From assembly GCA_022181005.1 (NCBI GenBank), contig BQMV01000355.1, positions 1-12,313 on the forward strand: DNA of 12,313 nucleotides, read 5' to 3'. This document shows positions 1-5,994 of the stretch, piece by piece (within the stretch, counting starts at the first letter, position 1; each line of letters opens with the position of its first letter). Below the pieces are notes generated by a model, which made no database searches, was not told the origin of the DNA, and worked only from the letters and a program-made list of their open reading frames with translations. The position numbers and the translations under genes were made by a program. The stretch is from Anaerolineaceae bacterium (GTDB lineage: Bacteria; Chloroflexota; Anaerolineae; Anaerolineales; Villigracilaceae).

Positions 1-546
1 CATTTTGGCAATCTCTCTCCCGAATTCGCATTGCTCGGGTTTCTCGTCGCAGGTCAAAGCCACGGCTATGATCTGCATCAACGCTTTGTTGCAGAGTTAG
101 GTCATGTTTGGCATTTGAGTCAGAGTCAGGCGTACGCCATCTTGAAGCGCCTCGAGACTCGCGGCGATATTTCCGCTCACATCGTCGAGCAGGAGAAACT
201 TCCCGCCCGCCAAATGCTTCGCATCACGGCTCAGGGACGTAGGCGATTCTTCGAATGGCTCGAACTCGGTATCGGCACGAACGCCCGCTCCATTCGTTTG
301 GAATTTCTGACGCGTTTATTTTTTGCTCAACTGCATCGCCCTGAAAGCATTTCGCAAATTTATAAATCGCAATCTGTTGAGATCGAATCCAGCATTGTGA
401 AGTTAGAAACGCTCATCGAACATCTTCCCCCTGAACAAATCTTCAACCGCCTAAGTCTTGATCTGCGCCTGCAACAATTGCGCCTCATCCAAAATTGGAT
501 GGCAGAGATCAGAACTCAATTCCACATTTCAAGGATACAAAAATGA
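1..546 (+). CDS. PadR-family transcriptional regulator, 5' end outside window
   Basis: The reading frame is open from base 1, and the residues before the first TTG (about HFGNLSPEFA) match the usual PadR N-terminus, so the true start lies upstream of the window. The visible part has the PadR winged-helix pattern: ALLGFLVAGQSHGYDL, then a helix-turn-helix and wing around SQAYAILKRLETRGDI, followed by the PadR 'LPARQMLRIT' wing segment. A helical C-terminal half resembles the Vir_act_alpha_C dimerisation domain. PadR proteins are usually dimeric repressors answering to small molecules or metabolic cues. The stop codon overlaps the modA start (ATGA at 543-546), so it is co-translated with modA and is a good candidate regulator of this transporter. 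Family assignment is firm; the ligand and targets are unknown. Confidence 0.9.
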   Translation, partial: HFGNLSPEFALLGFLVAGQSHGYDLHQRFVAELGHVWHLSQSQAYAILKRLETRGDISAHIVEQEKLPARQMLRITAQGRRRFFEWLELGIGTNARSIRLEFLTRLFFAQLHRPESISQIYKSQSVEIESSIVKLETLIEHLPPEQIFNRLSLDLRLQQLRLIQNWMAEIRTQFHISRIQK

Positions 547-1328
547 AAAGATTTTCCACACTGATACTTTTGCTCGCCCTGTTCGTAGCTGGCTGTGCGC
601 CTGCCGCAACCCCCGCGCCTGAGCCAGTCACATTGAATGTGTTCGCCGCCGCATCCTTGACGGACGCATTCACCGAAATTGGAAATAATTTCCAAACTGC
701 CAATCCGAACGTGACCGTTACTTTTAACTTCGCAGGCTCCCAAGCTCTGCGGACTCAAATTGAAGAAGGCGCGCCTGCCGACGTATTCGCATCCGCGAGC
801 GCTAAAGAGATGGAAGCGTTGGTTGCAGGTTCGTTTGTGAACGCAGAAAGTTCACAAATTTTTCTCAATAACAAATTGGTCGTGATTCTCCCAGCCGCAA
901 ACCCCGCAGGTATTGACTCGATTGAAGATTTGGCAATTTCTGGAATCAAAATCGTTCTCGCCGCTGAAGAAGTTCCCGTCGGCAGATATTCGCGCGAAGC
1001 ATTGGACAAGATGAATGGCGCTTATGGAAGCGACTTCAAAGATAAAGTGTTGGCGAATGTCGTATCTAATGAAGATAACGTCAAACAAGTGGCAGCCAAA
1101 GTCCAACTCGGCGAGGCGGATGCAGGGATTGTGTACACTTCCGATGCCGTCGCCGCGCCTGAATTGGCGACGATCGAAATTCCCACCGATATCAATGTCG
1201 TTGCCCAATACCCGATTGCGCCAGTGGTCGAATCCGCAAATATGGAGTTGGCGCAGGCATTCATCGCTTATGTGCTTTCGAATGAAGGGCAGGCAATTTT
1301 GCAAAAATGGGGATTTGCTTCTCCGTAA
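543..1328 (+). CDS. modA: Molybdate ABC transporter substrate-binding lipoprotein ModA
   Basis: A 261-aa extracytoplasmic solute-binding protein that captures molybdate (or tungstate) for import. The start is ATG 543, with AAGGA at 531-535 seven bases upstream and an ATGA overlap with the PadR gene; the longer in-frame start at 495 would place foreign residues before the signal peptide. The N-terminus is a lipoprotein signal: KR, a hydrophobic stretch, then a lipobox VAGC with lipidated Cys18, followed by an Ala/Pro-rich linker. The ModA signature follows: VFAAASLTDAF, then GSQALRTQIEEGAPADVFAS, then VPVGRYSREAL and ADAGIVYTSDA. Length and motif order fit the ModA/WtpA-like PBP class II fold. 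Specificity for molybdate over tungstate is inferred from the family. Confidence 0.95.
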   Translation: MKRFSTLILLLALFVAGCAPAATPAPEPVTLNVFAAASLTDAFTEIGNNFQTANPNVTVTFNFAGSQALRTQIEEGAPADVFASASAKEMEALVAGSFVNAESSQIFLNNKLVVILPAANPAGIDSIEDLAISGIKIVLAAEEVPVGRYSREALDKMNGAYGSDFKDKVLANVVSNEDNVKQVAAKVQLGEADAGIVYTSDAVAAPELATIEIPTDINVVAQYPIAPVVESANMELAQAFIAYVLSNEGQAILQKWGFASP

Positions 1329-1336
1329 AGTTTTTC

Positions 1337-1400
1337 TACCACAAAGGGCCGCAAAGGCACACGAAGGTTCTCCTTTGTGTCCTTTGTGCCTTTCGTGGTA
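1337..1400. repeat. 64-bp imperfect inverted repeat between modA and modB
   Basis: The left arm (1337-1367, beginning TACCACAAAGG) and right arm (1372-1400, ending TTTCGTGGTA) are near-complementary around a 4-base loop (TTCT, 1368-1371). Each arm is built from repeats of an (A)CAAAGG/ACGAAGG-like unit. It fills almost the whole modA-modB gap. The unit resembles dispersed 'CCACAAAGGCACGAAGG'-type intergenic palindromes that I recall from many environmental bacterial genomes. In RNA it would form a long hairpin, which could stabilise modA mRNA or reduce read-through into modB. No T-tract follows on the + strand, so it is not a standard intrinsic terminator. Confidence 0.75.
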
Positions 1401-1407
1401 AATTGGT

Positions 1408-2202
1408 TTGGAATTGAAAAAAATCCTCGACTCGAAATGGATATTTATCCTCCCGAGCATGATTATGCTGGGGTTATTTTTGCTTCCACTGCTCGCAGTT
1501 TTTATACGTTCGATCAACCCAGATTTTTTCGGTTATGCTTTTTCCAAGCAAGCGTTGGATGCCTTGAAGTTAAGCCTAGTCACCAGCACAATTACAACCG
1601 TCTGTGCAATTCTCTTTGGCACGCCGCTTGCCTATATGTTAGCGAATTGGAAGATCAGATACAAATCATGGATCGAATTGCTGATTGACTTGCCCATCGT
1701 CCTCCCGCCTTCGGTTGCAGGCTTGGCTTTATTGATCGCATTCGGTCGTAGAGGATTATTTGGCTCGTATCTAAATCTAGTTGGCGTCTCGCTTCCGTTT
1801 ACAACGGCGGCAGTCGTCATGGCTCAGATGTTCGTTGCTGCGCCGTTGTTTATCCGTTCGGCGCGAGTCGGCTTTACGAACATTGATAAACAGCTCGAAG
1901 AAGCCGCTAATGTGGAAGGCGCGAATCGCTGGCAAATGTTTCGCGAAGTGATGTTGCCGCTCACAAGCAAAACGTTATTAAGCGGCGCCGTCCTCGCATG
2001 GACGCGCGCCCTCGGCGAATTCGGCGCGACGATCCTCTTTGCGGGGAATTTACAAGGCGTAACGCAAACCATGCCGATGGCGATCTATTTAGGCTTTGAA
2101 AGAAATCTCGGCGTCGCGCTGGCGTTGACCGTGATGTTGACGCTGGCTTCGATTGTCTTATTGCTGTCAACCCGTTGGCTGGAAAAAACCAATTGCGATT
2201 AA
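1408..2202 (+). CDS. modB: Molybdate ABC transporter permease ModB
   Basis: A 264-aa inner-membrane permease of the molybdate/sulfate importer class. The hydrophobic profile suggests five or six membrane spans, beginning with WIFILPSMIMLGLFLLPLL. The cytoplasmic EAA loop that docks the ATPase is clear: QLEEAANVEGANRWQMFREVMLPL, preceded by the family-typical LPIVLPPSVAGLALL and followed by RALGEFGATILFAG. The start codon is uncertain: TTG 1408 or TTG 1414, both with poor Shine-Dalgarno matches, so translation may be weak or coupled. The gene follows modA after the long inverted repeat. The ATPase partner ModC is not encoded next to it within the window; the next gene is the SelW-like selenoprotein. 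Confidence 0.93.
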   Translation: MELKKILDSKWIFILPSMIMLGLFLLPLLAVFIRSINPDFFGYAFSKQALDALKLSLVTSTITTVCAILFGTPLAYMLANWKIRYKSWIELLIDLPIVLPPSVAGLALLIAFGRRGLFGSYLNLVGVSLPFTTAAVVMAQMFVAAPLFIRSARVGFTNIDKQLEEAANVEGANRWQMFREVMLPLTSKTLLSGAVLAWTRALGEFGATILFAGNLQGVTQTMPMAIYLGFERNLGVALALTVMLTLASIVLLLSTRWLEKTNCD

Positions 2203-2206
2203 AAAT

Positions 2207-2219
2207 GCGCGAGGCGCGC
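2207..2219 (+). other. Short GC hairpin after modB, weak terminator candidate
   Basis: GCGCG (2207-2211) and CGCGC (2215-2219) form a 5-bp stem around AGG directly after the modB stop. It is followed by a pyrimidine-rich stretch (CTGCTCTCTTC) rather than a real U-tract, so termination here would be inefficient. A new -10 box follows within about 30 bases, which fits a transcription-unit boundary. Confidence 0.3.
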
Positions 2220-2246
2220 GCCTGCTCTCTTCAAAATGCTAAATGA

Positions 2247-2252
2247 TATAAT
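2247..2252 (+). promoter_or_regulatory. Probable -10 box of the selW-trpS operon
   Basis: TATAAT is a perfect -10 match, 20 bases before the selenoprotein start codon. No convincing -35 hexamer lies 16-18 bases upstream. Transcription would start near 2259, giving a very short leader just long enough for the GGAGG ribosome-binding site at 2264-2268. Confidence 0.55.
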
Positions 2253-2272
2253 CGCGCGGTAGCGGAGGCTCG

Positions 2273-2518
2273 ATGCTGAATATTGAAATCGTCTACTGTG
2301 TGGTCTGACAGTACACCGCTCGGGCCGTGAGCCTGACGGGCGAACTGCTTAGGAATTATGAGCGCGAAATTGAAGGGATCAAGTTGATTCCATCCGACGG
2401 CGGCCGCTTCGAAGTGACCGTGAATGGCCGTTTATTGTATTCAAAATTGCAAACGCATCGGCATGCTGAAGCGGGAGAAGTAGCGGGTTTGATCGGACGT
2501 TTGATCAAAGAAGGATAG
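2273..2518 (+). CDS. SelW/Rdx-family selenoprotein with in-frame UGA (Sec12)
   Basis: Reading from ATG 2273 and decoding TGA 2306-2308 as selenocysteine gives an 81-aa protein starting MLNIEIVYCVVUQYTARA. This is the SelW/SelT/SelH (Rdx) thioredoxin-like signature: a beta strand, CxxU/C (Cys9, Sec12), a helix, then a second half with IPSDGGRFEVTVNGRLLYSKL, matching the family's G-x-FEV-x-V(N/D)G core. Family homologues have Cys or Sec at position 12. GGAGG (2264-2268) lies 4 bases before the ATG. A SECIS-like hairpin begins right after the UGA. A conventional caller would report only 63 aa from GTG 2327, with no RBS and no redox centre. Rdx proteins are thought to act as small thiol/selenol redox proteins. 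The gene is 11 bases upstream of trpS. The family call is strong; actual Sec insertion is inferred. Confidence 0.88.
2309..2347 (+). promoter_or_regulatory. Bacterial SECIS-like hairpin downstream of the in-frame UGA
   Basis: Immediately after TGA 2306-2308 the sequence folds as follows: CAGT 2309-2312 with ACTG 2344-2347; an internal loop; CCG 2316-2318 with CGG 2337-2339; a bulged C2319; and TCGGGC 2320-2325 with GCCTGA 2331-2336 (one G-U pair). The 5-base apical loop is CGTGA (2326-2330). The loop carries the GU (2327-2328) expected for SelB binding, and 17 bases separate the UGA from the loop. This is within my recollection of the spacing range for known bacterial SECIS elements. The bulge on the 5' side of the upper stem also matches the E. 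coli fdhF type. Folding was done by eye. Confidence 0.75.
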
Positions 2519-2529
2519 GAAGGCAGTGA

Positions 2530-3522
2530 TTGCACATGTTCAAAAAAGGACGCGTATTTTCAGGAGCAAGACCTACGGGGCGCCAGCATTTAGGAAATTA
2601 TCTGGGCGCAATTCAAAATTACGTCGCATTGCAAGACGACTACGATTGCGTCTATTGCATTGTGGACGTTCATGCGTTAACGACGGTGGAAACGACGCAT
2701 GAGTTGAGACGAAACACCATCGAGATGACGCTCGATTGGCTTGCGGCGGGCATCCGCTCTGAAGAAACGATATTGTTTATTCAATCGCACGTCCCTGAAG
2801 TGATGGAGTTGCATACCTATCTTTCGATGGTTGCGCAGATGGGTAAACTCACCGACCTGCCGACCTTCAAAGAGAAACTCGCGCAACAGCCTGAGAACGC
2901 CAACTACGGTTTACTCGGCTATCCCGTGTTGATGACCGCCGACATTGTTTTATATAAAACGGATATCGTCCCGGTCGGCATTGATCAAGCTCCACATTTG
3001 GAATTCGCGCGTGAGATCGTCCGCTCGTTCAACTATCGTTACAACGCGAAAGTTCTCGTTGAGCCGCAAGCAAAACATACCGAAATTCTTAAAGTGCTGG
3101 GCATTGACGGCAAAGCTAAGATGAGCAAAAGCTTGAACAATCACATCGAACTTGCCGCTGCGCCCGAGGAGACGACCGCTCGTGTCCGAGAGATGGTCAC
3201 CGACCCGGCGCGCGTCAAACGCACGGATCCCGGCAACCCCGACGTGTGCAATGTCTTTTCGATGCACAAGATCTTTTCGCCGCAAGACGAAGTAGACATG
3301 ATTAACGTCGAATGTCGTCGCGCCGGTATCGGCTGCGTAGATTGCAAAAAACGATTAGCCGCTAATTTAAATAAACATCTGGAACCGTTCCGCGCCAAAC
3401 GCGCCGAACTCGCCTCCAAACCGGACCTTGTGACTGAAACATTGAACGACGGCGCTAAACGCGCTCGCGTTATCGCGCAGGAGACGATGAAAGAAGTCCG
3501 CGAGGCGATGCAGTTGCCCTAA
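2530..3522 (+). CDS. trpS: Tryptophan--tRNA ligase
   Basis: A 330-aa class I aminoacyl-tRNA synthetase that activates tryptophan with ATP and charges tRNA-Trp. The Rossmann N-terminus reads FSGARPTGRQHLGNYLGAI, with the HIGH-equivalent HLGN at residues 20-23. The TrpRS-typical YPVLMTADIVLYKTDIVPVGIDQ follows, then KMSKS at residues 197-201. The C-terminal part has GCVDCKK, as in many bacterial TrpRS. Length is typical. The start is taken as TTG 2530 because AGGAAGG (2517-2523) lies 6 bases upstream; ATG 2536, two codons later, is the alternative with a longer 12-base spacing. It sits between the SelW-like gene and dtd in one operon. Confidence 0.96.
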   Translation: MHMFKKGRVFSGARPTGRQHLGNYLGAIQNYVALQDDYDCVYCIVDVHALTTVETTHELRRNTIEMTLDWLAAGIRSEETILFIQSHVPEVMELHTYLSMVAQMGKLTDLPTFKEKLAQQPENANYGLLGYPVLMTADIVLYKTDIVPVGIDQAPHLEFAREIVRSFNYRYNAKVLVEPQAKHTEILKVLGIDGKAKMSKSLNNHIELAAAPEETTARVREMVTDPARVKRTDPGNPDVCNVFSMHKIFSPQDEVDMINVECRRAGIGCVDCKKRLAANLNKHLEPFRAKRAELASKPDLVTETLNDGAKRARVIAQETMKEVREAMQLP

Positions 3523-3527
3523 CGATT

Positions 3528-3965
3528 ATGCGCGCATTAATCCAACGAGTTTCAAGAGCCAGCGTCGCTGTCGAAAGACAGATTATTTCCTCTATTGGAA
3601 AAGGTCTGTTGATTCTGTTGGGAGTCGGTCACGGCGATGGGGAGGAGCAGGCAACTTTCCTTGCGGAGAAGACTGCCAATCTGCGAATCTTTGAAGATAA
3701 ACAGGGGAAAACGAATTTATCCATTTTAGATGTGCAGGGCGAGGCGATCGTCGTTTCGCAATTCACGCTGTATGCCAACACCCAAAAGGGACGCCGTCCC
3801 TCATTTATTGAAGCCGCCTTGCCCGATGTCGCTGAACCGCTGGTGAATCGATTCGTTGAATTATTGCGCGGACACGGCATCCAAACTCAGACGGGGAAGT
3901 TCGGCGCGCACATGGAAGTGGAAATTCACAACGATGGACCCGTTACGATCTGGTTGGAGAAATGA
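3528..3965 (+). CDS. dtd: D-aminoacyl-tRNA deacylase
   Basis: A 145-aa enzyme that hydrolyses D-amino acids (classically D-Tyr and D-Trp) mischarged onto tRNA, a chiral proofreading step in the cytoplasm. Both defining motifs are present: SQFTLY at residues 77-82 and NDGPVT at 135-140, which build the cross-subunit active site of the homodimer. The N-terminal MRALIQRVSRASV and full length match the family. ATG 3528 lies 5 bases after the trpS stop, and the stop overlaps the next ATG (ATGA at 3962-3965), so it is translationally linked to both neighbours. Pairing with trpS makes functional sense because TrpRS can charge D-tryptophan. Confidence 0.97.
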   Translation: MRALIQRVSRASVAVERQIISSIGKGLLILLGVGHGDGEEQATFLAEKTANLRIFEDKQGKTNLSILDVQGEAIVVSQFTLYANTQKGRRPSFIEAALPDVAEPLVNRFVELLRGHGIQTQTGKFGAHMEVEIHNDGPVTIWLEK

Positions 3966-4465
3966 ACATGCAACCCAACGCGATTCAAAAACTGCTCCAT
4001 CGTTTTTTGATGTTGAAACCTGTTTCGGCGCTCTTGTCAAAAGTTTTATATCGAACCGATAATTTCTTGTTAGGGGTAAGCGGGGGGAGGCTGACTGTCA
4101 CTCGCATTGTCGGGTTGCAAGTCATCCAATTGACGACGAAAGGCGCGAAGACGGGCAATTTGCGAACGATGCCGCTGATCGGTTTCTCAGACGGCGAGAA
4201 GATCGCGCTAATCGCTTCATATTTTGGCGGGGAGCGTAACCCCGGCTGGTATTACAACTTGAAGACAAATCCTGAATGTGAAGTGGGGATTCACGGCGCG
4301 ACGAAAAAATATATCGCGCGCGAAGTTTTCGATGATGAACGCGAGAAATATTTTCAACTTGCGATTTCATATTACGCGGGGTATCAAAAATATCGCGAAC
4401 GCGCAGCGCGGCGTCATATCCCCGTGATGGTATTGGAGTCTAACAATCTCCCGCCGGCGTCATAG
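3962..4465 (+). CDS. Ddn-like deazaflavin (F420)-dependent nitroreductase-family protein
   Basis: A 167-aa protein of the split-barrel DUF385/Ddn family, called 'nitroreductase family deazaflavin-dependent oxidoreductase' in databases. The family hallmark QLTTKGAKTGNLRTMPL is at residues 56-72, and NPGWYYNLKTNPECEVGI at 93-110 is the second signature. Characterised members use F420H2 (some bind other flavins or haem) to reduce quinones or nitro compounds. The start is ATG 3962, overlapping the dtd stop; ATG 3968 is possible. It ends one base into the terminator stem. Cofactor use in this organism is inferred and would require F420 biosynthesis elsewhere in the genome. Confidence 0.85.
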   Translation: MNMQPNAIQKLLHRFLMLKPVSALLSKVLYRTDNFLLGVSGGRLTVTRIVGLQVIQLTTKGAKTGNLRTMPLIGFSDGEKIALIASYFGGERNPGWYYNLKTNPECEVGIHGATKKYIAREVFDDEREKYFQLAISYYAGYQKYRERAARRHIPVMVLESNNLPPAS

Positions 4466-4486
4466 CCTTAGCGCATAAGGCTTTTT
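4465..4486 (+). terminator. Intrinsic terminator of the selW-trpS-dtd operon
   Basis: GCCTTA (4465-4470) pairs perfectly with TAAGGC (4476-4481) around GCGCA and is followed by TTTTT (4482-4486). It starts on the last base of the preceding stop codon, a clean Rho-independent terminator. Confidence 0.85.
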
Positions 4487-4503
4487 GAAGCGCTGTAAAG
4501 ACC

Positions 4504-4532
4504 GTCTTGCGATTCCATCGGAATCGCAAGAC
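4504..4532. terminator. Perfect 13-bp hairpin between convergent genes
   Basis: GTCTTGCGATTCC (4504-4516) is an exact inverted repeat of 4520-4532 with a 3-base ATC loop. It lies 9 bases beyond the stop of the minus-strand oxidoreductase gene. On the minus strand the following bases GGTCTTT form only a weak U-tract; on the plus strand CTTCCTTTT follows. It is probably a (bidirectional) terminator or 3'-end-stabilising structure for the minus-strand gene. Confidence 0.7.
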
Positions 4533-4540
4533 GCTTCCTT

Positions 4541-5845
4541 TTACGCCAGCCCGACTGCTTTTAACATATCCTCGTTCGAATCGAATTTAAATTCTTTAAC
4601 GCCGCGCTTTTTGGCTTCTTCCAATTCGATCATTTCCAATATTTTGACGCGCTCTTTAGTGACGACCGGCTTGTTGAGCGAATTAAATTTCGCGACGACC
4701 GCCTCAGAATTTGACGCGCCGGGCTGTTTCATCTTCTGAAGATAGTGCAAGACCGCCTTCGACGCGTTTATCCCGTCTTTACGAGCAACGCCGACAAGCC
4801 CCGAACTCGCCTTGCGCGACCAGCCGCCGACGAAGACGTCTTCGAAAGGCGTTTCATATGAGTGACCATCTACCGGGAAGCGTGGATTGGGATTCTTGAC
4901 GAATTCGTTCCACTCGGTTGGCAGACCGAACGATTCATCCACTTTGTCGCCGATGGCGAAGACGACTGTTTCCACATCTAAGCGACGCTTGACGCCTGTG
5001 GCTCTCGCTTTGATCTCGCCGTCTTTTTCTATAAGGATGTTATCTTCGATCTCCACTTGCGTTAGTAACCCGTTCTCGCCGATCAACTGCACAGGCGAAG
5101 CGAGGAAGATGAATTGAAAGCGCGTATCCGATGTTTTAGGCAGCGCCTTGGGAAGGGCAGCGAGAATAGAGGCGTGACTGGCGGACGGGTCTTGGCGAAC
5201 CGTTTCCATCGTCGGCGTGACGCGCCGAATCTCTTCTTCTAATGCGGCTTGATCGAGATAGGCGATCACATATTCCATTTCTTGTTTCTCAAATTTCACT
5301 TCGGCAGGACCGCGCCGAACGATGGCGGTCACTTCTTCCGCATTTTGTTCGCGAGTGAGGAAGTGCGCGATGTCAAGCATCACGTTGCCTGCGCCGATCA
5401 CGGCGCAGCGCTTGCCGAAGCGGAATGACTGCTGGCTGTATGGCGGCAGACGATTGTAGTGATAAACGACGTCTTTTGCGTGGTAAACGCCTACGAGGTC
5501 TTCGCCGGGCAAACCCAGCCATTTCGTTCCCTGCGCTCCCACGGCGACGAGGATCGCTTGAAAGCCGAGCGTGCGCAAGTCGTCAAGCGTGAGATCGCCG
5601 CTTTGTCCGACCGTAACGTTGCCGTAGTAGTCGAGGTTGGGCAACTCCAATGCCTGACGAAACTGCTTACGCAGCCCGTTCTTCATTGTATATTTATCGA
5701 GGTAAATTCCATACTCCGCTAAGCCGCCCGGTTTAATATCGCGGTTGAACAAAGAAACGCGCGCGCCAGCTCTCGCGAGTTCGCGCGCGCCGAACACACC
5801 GGCGGGTCCTGCGCCGATCACAGCGACGTTGAATTGATCTGTCAC
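4541..5845 (-). CDS. FAD/NADPH oxidoreductase, adrenodoxin reductase (FprA)-like
   Basis: A 434-aa pyridine-nucleotide oxidoreductase that probably passes electrons between NADPH and ferredoxin through FAD. The FAD Rossmann motif GAGPAG is at residues 11-16, followed by KPGGLAEYGI, comparable to the adrenodoxin-reductase PFGLVRFG segment. The NADPH fold GAGNVMLDIA starts at 151, with the phosphate-contacting RR at about 177-178. The C-terminal FAD segment reads GGWSRKASSGLVGVARKDG. It lacks the N-terminal Fe-S domain of glutamate synthase small subunits. The start is GTG 5845, preceded by AGGAGG (5850-5855 on this strand); an upstream ATG at 5926 would add 27 residues unlike the family and overlap the promoter. 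An extra 60-70-residue charged tail follows the FAD domain. The physiological partner is unknown. Confidence 0.88.
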   Translation of the reverse strand: MTDQFNVAVIGAGPAGVFGARELARAGARVSLFNRDIKPGGLAEYGIYLDKYTMKNGLRKQFRQALELPNLDYYGNVTVGQSGDLTLDDLRTLGFQAILVAVGAQGTKWLGLPGEDLVGVYHAKDVVYHYNRLPPYSQQSFRFGKRCAVIGAGNVMLDIAHFLTREQNAEEVTAIVRRGPAEVKFEKQEMEYVIAYLDQAALEEEIRRVTPTMETVRQDPSASHASILAALPKALPKTSDTRFQFIFLASPVQLIGENGLLTQVEIEDNILIEKDGEIKARATGVKRRLDVETVVFAIGDKVDESFGLPTEWNEFVKNPNPRFPVDGHSYETPFEDVFVGGWSRKASSGLVGVARKDGINASKAVLHYLQKMKQPGASNSEAVVAKFNSLNKPVVTKERVKILEMIELEEAKKRGVKEFKFDSNEDMLKAVGLA

Positions 5846-5865
5846 AATGCCTCCTGCAATGTTGA

Positions 5866-5907
5866 AATGCGAAAGCGCATTATAGCCAAAATTTAATCCG
5901 TTCACAA
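5866..5907 (-). promoter_or_regulatory. Promoter of the oxidoreductase gene with overlapping palindrome
   Basis: On the minus strand TTGTGA (5907-5902) and TATAAT (5884-5879) are separated by exactly 17 bases, a good sigma-70-type promoter. A perfect 6-bp inverted repeat, AATGCG 5866-5871 with CGCATT 5876-5881, overlaps the downstream end of the -10 box and the expected transcription start. It could be an operator or a 5'-leader hairpin. Confidence 0.7.
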
Positions 5908-5929
5908 GGCGAATGCAGCGGCGCATCTT

Positions 5930-5959
5930 TTGAGTATTTTGTCGTAATTATGTTAAGAT
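5930..5959 (+). promoter_or_regulatory. Probable promoter of the membrane protein-M16 operon
   Basis: TTGAGT (5930-5935) and TAAGAT (5954-5959) are 18 bases apart; the -10 is preceded by TGT, an extended -10 element. It reads into the gene at 5995 and is back-to-back with the minus-strand promoter. Confidence 0.5.
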
Positions 5960-5994
5960 TGTAAGTAGATTCAATTCAGCGGCGAGGAGACGGC

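Noticed and set aside
495..542. N-terminal extension of ModA from ATG 495
   Set aside because: It would put 16 PadR-frame-overlapping residues before a clear lipoprotein signal peptide; ATG 543 has a well-spaced AAGGA.
2327..2518. A 63-aa ORF starting at GTG 2327
   Set aside because: It has no ribosome-binding site and begins inside the first helix of the Rdx fold, dropping the redox motif. The longer reading through the UGA explains the conserved upstream residues, the GGAGG site and the hairpin.
5846..5926. N-terminal extension of the FAD reductase to ATG 5926
   Set aside because: The extension overlaps the promoter (TTGTGA-17-TATAAT) and lacks similarity to the family; GTG 5845 has AGGAGG directly upstream.
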